A DNA stretch of 64,000 bases from Branchiostoma floridae. Lineage: Eukaryota; Chordata; Leptocardii; Amphioxiformes; Branchiostomatidae. The notes below the pieces were generated by a model, which saw only the letters and a program-made list of their open reading frames with translations, was not told the DNA's origin and did not search any database. Within the stretch, counting starts at the first letter, position 1, and each line of letters starts with the position of its first letter. Where the stretch lies: NCBI RefSeq assembly GCF_000003815.2, contig NC_049983.1:21512506-21576505 (forward strand), in the 5' to 3' direction. The position numbers were made by a program, and so were the translations under genes. Below, piece after piece: positions 44,601 through 57,170 of this stretch.

Positions 44601-47600
44601 AGTGTTAAGACACTACTTGTCTACACGTCATGAATCGAACTGTTTTAAATGTCAAGGAATGACCATAAGGTCTGCAGTGGAACCGTGCTGTCATTTCATG
44701 AGCACGTGGAAATCATTCAGACTTGCAAGACAGAGATAGTATAAGAAAAGGCAGATTGCAAATAGTAAGCATATAGTGTGCATGTCTTTTGAATTAAGTT
44801 GATTTGGGAAAATGATATAAGTCTTATGTTTCCATGTATTGGTAATGGGTGTCTTCAGTACAGAAGAGAGTCCATTCGACAGTCGACGCTTTTTATTCAA
44901 GATACCTTCTCTAGCGCAAACATGTACAGATTTTGTATTTGATTTTCTTACCTTCAATTGATCCAGAGAAGACCGTGTACATGATGAGAAAACTGGCGGG
45001 TTTGACATCAAAGTCGTCCTTGTTAGGGTTGGACAAAAACTCGATGCCGATGCTCTTTTCTGTTGACGTAATCTCCGTCACGTCGTCGGCGCTCTCCGAG
45101 CAGAAGTCGACCAGTATCGTGCCGGGTTCGTACACCTTCGTCCTCTCGTACACCTTCAGCGACTGGTAGGAGCAGTCCAGGGTGAGGTTGTTGAACTGTA
45201 AGTAGAAGGCGATGGCGCCCACCGGAGGGTTTAACCGCAGGCTGCAGCGGGCGGTAGAGCCTGTCTCCGGCTTGTACTGTATGTACCCGGCGTGGTCAGC
45301 CTCCTCGAAGTGACCGGAGCCGCAATATCTGCCGAAGTCGACTAGAAAACAAGAACAATAGGAGAACGTCAGTGAACAGTGTAGTCTGTGGTATATGTAA
45401 GGAATGAGATAAGAAATGTCCTCTTTTAGATACAAATAATCTACAAAGAATATCTATGTATGTGGTAAAACTGTAAGTAGTAATATCTAGCTACAGTGCA
45501 AAGTGATCCAGCTATTATTGCCCTGAAGATAGGCGACCACCGAAACTTTGGCTGTTTAGTTATTCCCTGGTCGATACTTGAGAGTGAAGAATTTTGTTGT
45601 TAGTCAGTCATTCATCAACCTAATCATCATCCTTTTTTGGTAAATATATCACTTCACCTTTAACTTAAGAAAGCGATAAGAAATTGAATGGAATTAATAT
45701 GGACATATGAAATTCTGGTTTTAAAAGACGTGGTCTTGAATATTCTAGCACATATGACTTTAAATTTTTAGCTACCCGGAGAATAAGTTGAAGCCATTGA
45801 CATCTGGGTACGTTTTCAGCAAGACCTCAGCATGGTTTGTTGATACTTGGTCGATGTCATAACCTATTGGCCAGGTCAAACCGATGAATCGACAATTTGA
45901 CGGTAGCTTACTCGACAAGGAATGGTCTTTCCTTACGTTACCAGTCATTAACTAAGGCGGTGTGGTACTCTGTGACAGGTCACACCTGTACACGGATCAG
46001 GAGTTAACGTTGGCAGAGTTAAAACAATCAGAATCCTGTGGCAGTCTTGTGTGTCCTTGTTTCTTAGTAGGACATGAGACACTATTTTTCAAGAAGAAGT
46101 TAGAACGAGTGCATTTTTACTTATCCTGTAGCTATATATGGAGTTGGCGAGTGGAATTCTACTTCTCGTCTCAATTTTGCTTGCATTTTTTCTATCTGAA
46201 AAGCATTACATTGTCTTAATCTTTTTTTAAGCAATTCAAAAACATCGCTATTGGTAAGTTGTACTTTTGGATATTTATTCAGGCATATCATATACAAAGC
46301 ATAACCGTTTATTGCTACATTTTCACACAGTATATACATATAGCTGCAGGCGACGATTTGCCATGTACCCAATTACACGTCAATAAATTCCGAACCACCT
46401 GAATGGTACTTAACGCACACAGTTCACTTGAGACAATTCGTCACCTGAGCGGGTTATCCTGTAATTGAGCGAACACACCGCAGTGCCCGGACCGCCCGGT
46501 CTAATTTGTAAGGAGGAAATTGTTCCAAAGCTTGCCGAGCCACGATCGTGACCTTTATCGATTCCGAGGGAAGTTGTCTCATGAAATAACGAGAGACTTG
46601 TATGCGTGACTCTGTTCTCTGTAAATAACTTAGTCTGAATGTTCATGGATTCAGTTCTAATACTACAATAGATGGTAGATTTGACGCGTGCATGCGACTA
46701 CACGGGCATTTGGTTCTCGATTTATGTTTAAAGCTCATTTCTGCTTGACTGATGGTTTCTAAAAGGTCAACACAGAACACATAATACTGGTGACAGGACT
46801 ACCATAAAGATTTATATCAGGCAACGGAAAAAAAGCAGACAACAAATATTTGATATTTAGGATCAACAACATAAAATCACTTTGTCACACAATCAATACA
46901 TACTAGTTGTGAGTGATATTTGTTTGAGACGCGTCGTATTTTAGCACTCCTTGTAACAGATATTGTTGTTATCATCCTATATCTGACTTAACTCCATGTT
47001 CAGGCGATTTACAAGTCCTGGAATAATCCCAAATGTATTTACATTTTTATTTCAATTGAAGTTCTCGAGGTTAGCAAGGTCATCACAATAATCAGAGAGC
47101 GGCAGCCCATGTAAAGTTATTTATTGTTTATCACCCATTACTTTACAAAGTGTGCGTCCCTTGAGTTCGCCGCGTGTGCCTTTCTCCTGATGAAAGGTTG
47201 TATGTCAACGGTAAGAATATTTATTTATGTAGACTCTCTGCTCACCCCTTCAGATAGCGGTGCCTTTAAACACGGCCCCGCGGTATTATGATAGCCTTCA
47301 TCGGCTGATCCTAGCATTGGGCGCGACTGCGGGGCTTTGAGAGTGACAGTAGATAGGGATTCTGTCGCGGATACAAGAGAAGCCACCACGTGGATTATTC
47401 CTTAAGAGAAAGGGGTTTTAGAGAAGCCTTGAAGATGTATTCCTCACACGGAATCCCCTGTTGTTCTGTGGACACAGTGCGGAGCAGCGTGACCGTCTCC
47501 GACAACACAATTATTTTTGTAGAGCGGAAAATGGCAGGTTAGCGCGGTGTTTGTCCAACCTTACCGTCCTGCTATCACTGTTACACAGCATAATGGTTCC

Positions 47601-48705
47601 GCTAACAACTGTCGTAAAACTGTAAATGTTACCGTGCTGTGATTTATGACCGTCGGTTGTTGTGGACTGCTGACCCGCCCAGGGTGGCGAGGCTGCACGT
47701 CTGAACCTTGGTGCCAAGCCCAGTGCAAATTTACTTTTGTTCAAAATCATGGCAGTATTGTAGACGGCGGGCGCCGCTTTCAGGATGATTGAGAACAACA
47801 CCTTTCGGGTAGTTCAATGTGAAGTTTGGGGGATATTAGCATACTGTATGTATTAAGGGAGATCAAATCACATATTCTAAGTTTAACAGTACATCACCAT
47901 GGATCACGCCTTATGACACCAACAAATGACCCATGTCATGTGCTGAGGGTGTACTACACTCACTGCAAACAAATTTTCTTGTTTATACTTAACTTCATTC
48001 AATATTAAGGACAGGCTGTGATTTCACTCAAATGTTTGCGTAGACTAGTGAATCAGAATTGGAAACCATTTTGGCAAAAACAAGGATCGCCGCCTTTCGT
48101 ATTTCTACTGGCAGGTGCACGCTTTAACTGGCCCCGCCGCTTTAGACGTAGTTTGTTCTGGAAAAGACACAGTGTTGCAACGTTGAAGGCAAAGTCGTCT
48201 TTTCTGTAATGCCCGTAGAGGGACATTCCTTCTGAAGCTACATTTGCGGGGATAACTCCGTGGACAGTTGTGCCCTGAACCACACCGGCACCGGAGTGAG
48301 CAAACACATGCACGGAGCGTAACTCTCCATTCATCTCAGTTCTGAGAAGCCAACTAGCGAGAACATAACACGATTCTACAGCTAACCGTGCATGTTTCTC
48401 CCCGCCTGATCCAAGAAATGAAGTAGAAAGGCCGTAATGTTGTGTACAGGTAGTTGAACACCTGTGTTGGGCGTACCACTGCCTTGCCTGCGGCTTGTGT
48501 GCGCCCTTTTGCCCTCCCCTCCAAACGACGATGTAAATTTCGGAATGAATCGTGCCCTCGAGTGAAGATCACCAAAACAACGGAGTTTAGACTAACATGT
48601 AATGGTACTGAAGTACTTACTCGTTCCATAGTTTCTAAGTCCGTGGACGTTCGTCAGGTAGCACAGGTACAGTAGTAGGACCCGTGCCCCCGGATATTGC
48701 ACCAT
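38662..48705 (-). CDS. Type I membrane protein: signal peptide, CUB, LDL-receptor class A, TM, PPxY tail; 427 aa
   Basis: Five exons, phases consistent, 1284 coding bases: 48705-48621, 45341-44952, 40248-40132, 39780-39685 and 39257-38662 (TAA). The first encodes a signal peptide (hydrophobic 'RVLLLYLCYLTNVHG'). Residues 29-158 are one CUB domain with its Cys pairs ('GRYCGSGHF', 'LDCSYQSLKVYER', 'VDFCSES'). Residues 160-211 are an LDLa module ending 'CDGINNCGDSSDES', the Ca-binding signature, split by an intron. TM lies at about 259-281 ('AIVAIVIIAFVSVGIIIFAA'). The 146-residue tail has 'YPPPPYADLY' (PPxY, a ligand for Nedd4-type WW domains) and ends in Ser-Ala-Val, a class I PDZ-ligand form. 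CUB plus LDLa plus TM recalls NETO and LRP-type receptors, but NETO has two CUBs. I do not assign an orthologue. Roles in adhesion, co-receptor or ubiquitin-linked trafficking are only inferred. Confidence 0.87.
42096..42257. mobile_element. 162-bp foldback MITE in an intron of the CUB/LDLa gene
   Basis: The left end 'GTTAGGCTCCGGCTGGTTTG' pairs with the reverse complement of the right end, 'GTTAGGCTCCGGATGTTTG'. Pairing continues inward with 'ACGTCTTT', 'GGTTTCTTTT' and 'CTGTCAG' blocks. No coding sequence. The left flank 'AGTCTCCAAGCAGA' resembles the motif at the SINE near 14675. Confidence 0.75.
43317..43352. repeat. Short hairpin in a CUB/LDLa gene intron
   Basis: 'GGGCGATTCGAC' and 'GTCGAAACATCGCCC' pair around a short loop, giving a 12-base stem with a small bulge. 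A 'CCGCCTGAAGACGGTGATGA' segment follows at about 43420. It is probably part of a worn dispersed repeat; the full element is not delimited. Confidence 0.5.
45513..45552 (+). repeat. Worn fragment of the shared boundary module
   Basis: 'ATTATTGCCCTGAAGATAGG' and 'CGACCACCGAAACTTTGG' parallel 'AGAATTGCCCTGAAGAAGG' and 'GGTCACCGAAACGTCGG' at 23203-23243. It lies in intron 1 of the CUB/LDLa gene. Confidence 0.5.
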
Positions 48706-51700
48706 GATGGGGCCCTTCCCTCGCCGTGTCCCTTGTTCCAACTGAAGCGTGCGGTCACCCCGTGTTCACATTTAATCTGTACAAGCGGCACTTAGCCCGC
48801 AGTCAGGAACGGGTCGTAGGTGGGGAAACCATGGCAACGGTCCCTCCGTATGTACACACTCCTGCCGACTCCACGTTTGCTAACGGAGCGAAAACAAAAA
48901 GACGTAGAGAGGCCTTGGCTGACGGAGGCGCATACACTTGTGACAGCTGTCGGCGGTAACAAGAGGGATCCCGGCTGAACGCAATCTCAGTCCGTGCTCC
49001 CCGCCCGAAAACAAGTCTGCTTTCACGGCCAGCGGCTAGGCAAACACACAGGTGTAGTAACACACAGCGCCCGATTCAGCCGGACTCATGCATGACGCTC
49101 GCAGCACTTTTACAAGATAATTAAGCGTTCCTTAACAATGTGAGCTGGAGGGAGCACCAAATCAGCTGGGAGAATAATCAGCAAAATGTCGTGTGCTTGC
49201 CAAACGGTAATTTTTTCCTCCAAGAGGCAGGGGTGTAATTTTTGAGATTAGATCATGATCCTCGATGAGGATTGTTGGAAGCTGATTGGTCAGCACTTCA
49301 AAGTTGCTCTGACTTGCTGTCATCAGCGGGTCACGTCGGAAGAATAGCTTCCTCTCAGGCTCGGCGGCAAGTGAACAATGCACCTGTCGTCCCGGGCCCG
49401 GCCCGGACAGAGCCCGGACAAAACACAATGAACAAGAAAACACGGCGTCCAAAGGTCGTGCGCTCAGCGCTCGGTCTGCAAACACTCCCGGACATAATGG
49501 CACTGCCGATAAGATCTCTACAGAACAAACGGGACGAAACGAGAAGTCTTATAAATAGCGAAGGGATTATAAAGCCATTACTCAAGACGTGAGAAGATTG
49601 GGGTACTTTTATTGGTGGGGCCTTGCATAAAGACACCTGTTGCTTCAGAGCTTTTTGTCGCGATACAAGTTGTATCTGTTTTTAATCTACTTGCAATTGC
49701 CATTCATATGTTAAGATTTTTATGGCATTTGTACAGCATTTGCATTGCATTTGTCCGTTCTTAGTATCTAGTAGTGTTTTTTTATGGATCAGTATAGAAG
49801 GCTTAGCTGTCTATTGACACGTGATAAATAAAATAAAAAAAGGTTTGGTGCTCATTAAGCTCATAAAAGTTCTATACAAGTTGATAACTGCGCAACATCT
49901 TTAATGGATCTTCGACGAGCCTGCTAATTTCCAAAAGGTGCGGCCTTACAGGTGTAAAGCGTTGGTTAACCACAGTGATTATCTGTTCAAAGTGGTAACA
50001 TTGGTGACCATGGTGACCATAAAGACTTTCATGATGATGTCTTAAAGAGTGAAAAGTTTCACCTGTATTCTAGTTTTGTTCTGAGTACAACCTAGACTTT
50101 GTGGACTTTCCCTACAATGCCATTTTCCTTAATGGCTATTGCGATGCCGAGGCTGATAACCTGTGTCGGAGAGGGGTGCAAAACTTGCCTCACGCGCCCA
50201 TAGGGGAGCCACACAGGGCGCTGGGTAATGACAGGGCGGCACAATCCGCATACATCACCGTCTACGAGCGGATGCCATGTGGAAACAATGCATAAAGATG
50301 CCAAACAGGCGGAAGAAACAAATCTCAGACTCGCCAGAAGTTTAAAAGGTCTCCGTGTCACGATTAACGAGGCTCACGTCGCTGAGTGAAATCTCTTTCT
50401 CAACAAAATAAATCGTTTGGAGTGCTGCTTGCCACACGATTTTCTCGATAGTGATCGGCCCCCAAAAGGAAGCCTCGATTCAAGGACGCCCTTCAGTGCC
50501 GGGAATAATGAAACGTTTTAGGACTCATCTTATCAAGACGCCCACCCGGCTGCTAGTCTTTCCCAGTGAAGAAAAACACGGAAAGCGGGGTCGCATGCAG
50601 TCATTCACACACCTGCTACTGCCAGTGTTGCCATTTTCCCATTACTGAATAACAGACGGAAAGATGTTGTAAGGTCACGAATAATCCGGTCCTAGACAGC
50701 TCTCAAGAATGAAAAATTCTAACACTTCATTTCATTCGACCAAAGGATAGTAGAATCGTGATATAACCAAGTACATGTAATAGAATCATAAGACCTCTTC
50801 ACTGCATAGCGTTCTATTTGCAAAGCTCGAATATACACTATAGGCAGAGGTCTTGTGGGGCCTGGAGCGAAATGCAATGTAACAATGCAATTTCAACCCT
50901 CCTAACCACAAAGGAAAATCGGTGACTAAATAGCAAATGATTTGGATTGTTGTCAAGGCCTTATCAACCTCAGTATCACAGCTCCAACAGTGGGGAGTCC
51001 TCGAACCAACACGCCCTCCCAATTAACAGCCATTTCGTGATTAGCTTCTACTGAGACAATTAGCGTCGATATGTGTGCCGAGACAATACGGATAAAGATT
51101 CTGCGACTGTTTTTAATTCTCCATTGTTATGAAGAGTGCGTTATGAAAGGCGATGTTGTTCGCAGGGAAGTGGAGTTGTTGTTGTTCTGCTCCACTTGCT
51201 AGACTAGCACTTGTCTCCTGTACTCCTAACACTGCATTCTTGACCTCTTAATGCTTAGAGAAAGACATCAGCGTGTTTTTCTGTTTTCACACGCCTCTCT
51301 ATGGTCCATCCATGCTGCACAAGCATTGTTCGTGTAATGGTTTCATAACCAAAGTGTGCTTGCCCTTTTCTTAAAGAAATGTTTGAGCGTCTTTGTTCTA
51401 CCGCGGCATTGTCGTTGCCTTTCTGGCGTTATGCTGCATCTAGGCTATATTTTTCTAACAATTGTACTGTGTGTGTGACAGTCCCATTTCTGACCGTCGT
51501 CATTTCTGATTAATCAATGATCCATTTTACAAATGATAAATTCTATTTGCTTTTGCATCAGATTACGTTCCATAAAAGTCAGCCCTGCGTATGTCCTTTT
51601 ATCTTATGATAACTTTCGCTCCATCCTTGTCCTTGTTTCAAAAATAGTCATTTTAACAATCCGTGAAGTCCTGTAAATTGGAATCGTTACACTATCACAG

Positions 51701-52560
51701 AGTACTGTCGGTTTCTGTAAGCGCAAGCATTGCGTTTGAATCGCGTCTCCTGATTAAGACTTTCAGTCTCGAACTCAGAATTCTGTTCAACAGGTGTAAA
51801 ACATAACGGTGACCGGTGGTAGAGTCTAACAGATGTAAGGTGTGAACGCGTGACGCGAGAGCGACCAACCATCCGACAAGTCAAGACACGATGTTCTAAG
51901 GTCTCATTCCTGGCGTTACGGAGTTTTTAAGACGTCGGAAACGGACCTGAAAACAGGACGGAGAAAGTAATAAGACTCCCGATGACAGGACGTTTAGCAC
52001 CTGGCACTGATCGAGTTCAAAAGTGGGCGGGACAGTTGGAGTATACAGTGGACCATTATATGTCAAGTAGAGATAAATAGAGAGATAGAGAGAGTGGGTG
52101 AGAGAGAAAAAGAAAGTGAGAGCGTGTGTCTGTGTGTGTGTGTCTGTGCGTACGCTTTGCATAGTAATAAATTACTTTATATTTGAACATTTGATCTATT
52201 TCAGTTGCCACAAGCCGATGAGGAGGGCGACCTTCAAATTCCTGTACTATTACTAGTACATCTTAATCGTTTCATGCTCATTGGGCTCTGTTATAAGAAT
52301 TTGTTATAATAATGCTCAAGGCCAATGTAGGCATGCAGTTGGATTACCCTGGATAAATATGACAGAAAAAAATATACATCTGTAACTAGCACAAACACAC
52401 ACACTGTGATTCTCTCTGTACAATCTGTACTTGTTCTAGTGTGAAATACTTACTTTCATAGGTGGAATCTAGTTCTGTTGTGTTATGTGTAAAACTGCAT
52501 GTTTAACACAGACACCTGGAAACTACAGATCTCAAAGACTACAGGAAGCAGTTCTTAAGA
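48706..52560. other. Upstream region of the CUB/LDLa gene and intergenic sequence
   Basis: The first several hundred bases past 48705 are richer in CpG than the surroundings and probably contain the promoter and 5' UTR of the CUB/LDLa gene. Beyond about 49.7 kb the sequence is AT-rich. A GA/GT-rich low-complexity stretch lies at about 52075-52150. No open frame resembles a known protein. Confidence 0.5.
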
Positions 52561-55500
52561 AAATTAGTTTTATTAAAATCTACTGCAAAACATCCGGGCT
52601 AATACAGGTCTCCTGAGTGGAGAAAACATGTTCTATTGAACAGGGTGGCATTTCCTTTAAAGATGGCATCTGCATAATGATATTGACAAACGTAACACAA
52701 AGTCTTATGCACATCACACATCAGTGATAGCAGTGGACAGGTTGGTCTAAAAAGTGAACATGCAACAATATTACTCCAAGGCCTCTCAGGCACTTCATGT
52801 GGCACATGGGTGCCTTCCATGTGGAATGTGACAGCTGTTGCAATCCTTAAACAGACTTTACAGGGCTACTATGTCCTCGTGTAAGTTGGATAGTCATAGG
52901 TATGGGTGGCATGCAAAAGTCTAGATCTATGACAAGGCCAATCTGGACAGATAAAATGTTGATATCACATTTAGGACAATACCTACAGCCCTATGAAGTC
53001 TGTTTGGAGACTATCAACTTTGAGGTAAGAGGAGAGATTCTGCTCAAACAGTATTGAGCCATATCCAATCAAGTCTAAGGATGTTCGTAAAGTTGTCTGT
53101 CTGTGCTTTTGTAAACAGCATGCCCTCTTCATCTGCTAGTTGCAAAGGTTAGACAAATACCTGCTAATACCAGGCTTAAGCTATTCTTACATCTTCTTCG
53201 TAGCAACCCAAATGCAATAGCTTCAATGTTTCATCCCTTGTTAAGTACAACCACCATCTTTGTTTCCAGGCACTTCTTGACAGTCACAACAACATCCTTA
53301 AAATTGATAGGACAGTTTACAGAGGACAAAACAACTTCTCTAAACTTCCATCAACCTACTCTACAGTACAAGTACCAAAACTTACCTAAAAGTCATTAAC
53401 ACAGCAACTAAAACCCTAATTTGTTAGCATTAGTTCCACCTGGAATATTTCCCTAATTAAAACACCTTATTAAGTCCCTATTGGATTTAAAACACCTACT
53501 TAACAACCACTCTACAAGTAATCAGAGAATCAGCTATATGGAAACTGATTTGCATAATGTGGTGGCCTGCTGTGTCCATGAAACACCACAGAGACAACTT
53601 CAGCATAGCTCCAGGGTATATCAGTATCTTTGGTGTGTAGACTTTGCTGTGCAGGCATGTGTAAAGGCATGATGTGACTGTACAGAATTGCACTACAGTT
53701 CAAACAGGTTACAAGTCTTGTAGACCAGATGTTGAAAAAGGGTAATTGGGTTTGGTCTACTTTAGTTCTACAGTATCGACTTCCAACACATTAGAGAGAG
53801 TTGATTGAACTGGTGATGAAAAATCAGCAAATCTTTCAAAAAAATTTGTAAAGGTGACAGTCAATTGCATTTTTCGTTGCCAGTTTCAGTCAACTAGCCC
53901 CTCAGAAGAACTTGCAAAGGTGAAAGTAGATGTTATACAATGCTTCAGTGCTGTGGAGGTAGCCTGTTTGAACTAACGTCATATATCTCACTATAGCATT
54001 GCATGTGAACCATACTCTTTTTCACATACAACACGCACAGGCCAGTTATGCACAGACTAGTCAAATCATACATCCTTTTGCTAGGTCTAGCCTACAAGAC
54101 TGCAGACAGTAACAGTTTGGCATAGAAAATATCAATCAGTTGCAGGCATGGTGATAGCTAAACAATGGAGAATATGCTCAAAACCTCTCACAGTCTCTAA
54201 ATCCCATATGTATTGCACTCTGTTTATTTCACAGGTTGTAGTAGTCTCCATTTTTCAGCAGTCACCCATGCCTTAGACACATCAGATGTAATTTACAGGC
54301 ACAATCAAATAGAACTCTATTCTATCTACACTATGCGGAAAATGTACCAGTACATAATTGTCAGCTCTAGACTGATTGTATATTGTGAACTTGCTTGGTA
54401 CGCTTGACATTCTTAGGTTCATAAAGTTCTGTGCAATCACATTATTCCCAATTTCTGGATAAATGCACCAAAAGATTGTTTTTATCTCAGAAAGATCTGC
54501 TTCTCCAGCCTTTAGATTTGTACAATTCTCATTCAGTAACAAACTCTTGTATCATAGCTATGCAGGTGCAAAATAGAAAAATATTTTTTTTGTGTTGGTG
54601 ATATGAAATGTAAGCAATGTAGACGCAATGAGTAAAATGTGTATCTTAACTACTGTACAAGGGCTCTTCATAAAATCAACTCGTACATAAACAAGTACTT
54701 AATCTAAAACAGCACAACTTCTTCTGTTAGTAAACAACACTTAAAAACAAGTTAGCTACAGAAATAGAAACTAGTAAGAACATTTTAAATATTAAACCAC
54801 TTTACCAACCAATCACCAAGCAAAATGGCCACAAAATCATATAGCATCATAGAATGTAACAAATGATAAAAAACTTCAGTCTATTGGTTGTATAAGATAG
54901 ATTCACTGGAAAAGATTCTGAAAGAAGATACAGTAAACAACATTTTCAAAATCTGATACAGGTCTCTTGTGTCAGTTGAAATACAATAGCATCATAGAAT
55001 GTAACAAATGATAAAAAACTTCAGTCTATTGGTTGTATAAGATAGATTCACTGAAAAAGATTCTGAAAGAAGATACAGTAAACAACATTTTCAAAATCTG
55101 ATACAGGTCTCTTGTGTCAGTTGAAATACAATAGCTTATGCCAACTTAACGTTTCCATCATATGTGATAGGAAATATGAGAGCAGCAAAATGTGGAGACT
55201 GCCAGGCCTGCTGGAATGTACCTTCTATAAAGAGATTACAGCAAAATGTATACATTCAAGTCTTTATCAAAAGATGTATAAATATTGTATTGATTATCTC
55301 AGAGTTTGGTGTATCAATCTACATGCATCTGGCTGTTTTTAGTGTTTTTCATCTCATTGTTCAAAAATGTAATAGCATGCAACAGACATGAACTGTCCAC
55401 ACTACATTTTGTACAAAGTCTTCATATCCTGAATATGAACAGCAACCAATGCAGTAAAACCCATTCAGATTCTTAGTCATGTAAGGGTAGAAGTCTGTAA

Positions 55501-57170
55501 TGGATAACTTCTAGTTGTATATATTCATACACAATGTACATGCATGAACATGTATATGCAACAGTATTGAACAAAATAGATACATAAGACTGGAAATTAC
55601 AATACAGGCAGTATATTCAATTGATCTGAAAGTATGGGAAGAGTCAGTCAACTACACTTACAAACAACTACACTTTTAAACAATGTGAGGAAATGTATGT
55701 GGGACATCAGGGTTTTAGGTTGTCCTGATATACTAAGGTAATCTTATGACCAAATTCCCCAAACAAAGTGTGTTCAACTGGATTATCTGCTCATACTGGC
55801 TGATCTAGTCTTCCCTTCTTTGCAAAACATGGCATTACCTAAAGTTCTTGTTTGTTTTTCTTCAGCTTCTTAATGATGCTGCCACTAGCTAGGGGCTTAA
55901 TGTGTGTCCTCCTGTGACAAAGTGCTCAACACTGTATTGCTGCAGACAGGGCCTCTACACATCTCCCGCTAGACTCCAGATAGACCCTGCATTGCAAACC
56001 CCTATGCTAAGCTTACAAGTCCTAATTCCACATAATCCAAAGTCAATTATTCCAGCCCAGTAGTCAAAGTCTACTTCGGTCCCTTTCCTGCAGGAATGTG
56101 CTCGCGATCTCTTGTCTGTCGGAGACATGCGGGACCCTCCACAGTGAGGTTCTGTTTGTGAGTACTGCATAGATCCACCGCACTGAGGACAACTGGACTG
56201 GCACTAACACCATGGCATGTCCCATCCTATCATAATACTGGCTACTGCCCTTTCTATCCTCAAGGATGGACATAACAAACATGTCTATAGTATCTGGGTT
56301 GATCTGAGTTTCCTCTAACTGATTTGCATATCCATGGCACACAGTCATAGAATACCTATCACAAAGATAGTTAACTGTAATCTGCACCTGTCTCTTGTTT
56401 ATCAGTATTTTGTCATATTTTCACATACCTAACTAACATTTTAAGAAAGCAAAAAGTGTTTTTTTTTAAATCAGATTTGTTTAAAAGAATGTTTCATCTC
56501 AATAGTACATCAATGTAAAAGTACAGTTAACCTTAGCTTCAATTTTGCAAGCTAAATGTTTTTTCTTCATTAAAACAATGCAGTACTATTTGCTAAATTT
56601 TCCAGATTCCATTGGATTTTTAAAAACAACTCATTCTACTACTTTGTGCCAGCAGGTAAGTTAATGTGCAAATTTACCTACGACATGCAAACATGACCTT
56701 GTCCTGCACTGATGAACTTGGCACACCAGGTCACGACTCAGACTCTTTAGGAGTGGGCGACACCGATGTCTGACATACCTGACATAGCGACTGTTCTTTC
56801 CTGTCAACAACTTCCCCAAATGATGATATGTTGCACCATAACACTGTTAGACATTATGTCAACTTCCAGAGAGGGCCAAAAATGTTTGTGTGGTTGTGAT
56901 AGAAACTTACTCAAAACATGCAAGTAAAGATCTCAATATAGCCTGGCATAGGTATCATGTGTGTTCCCTCAAATCAATGAGCTTTTATCGATAAAAGCTC
57001 CTTGCTCAAATTGACAGTTGATAGAAAAATGTTGAGTACAATGTTTCAAAATGCTAACCGGGCATATGTTGTGTCCATCTTCTACCTCTTTTAATCCTCT
57101 TTTGCCCCTTCATCCATCTTCTACAGCCGTTCCATCTTTTACCTCTCCTCCTTCTGGGCAGGCTCTTCCA
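52561..57170. other. AT-rich stretch downstream of the MOV10-like gene, no coding sequence seen
   Basis: A 4.6-kb stretch without recognisable exons. Minus-strand AATAAA hexamers at 54223-54228 and 52569-52574 could end a long MOV10 3' UTR. The minus frame at 56387-56064 (107 aa) has no family resemblance that I recognise. The stretch contains the 145-bp duplication at 54841-55130. Confidence 0.45.
54841..55130. repeat. Recent 145-bp tandem duplication
   Basis: Copies 54841-54985 and 54986-55130 are adjacent and, by eye, differ at one base ('TCACTGGAAAAGA' against 'TCACTGAAAAAGA'). The sequence is AT-rich and non-coding. Confidence 0.95.

Noticed and set aside
56064-56387. 107-aa minus-strand ORF downstream of MOV10
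   Set aside because: No recognisable family, no splice partners that improve it, and the length is expected by chance in 4.6 kb. Left as part of a possible 3' UTR.
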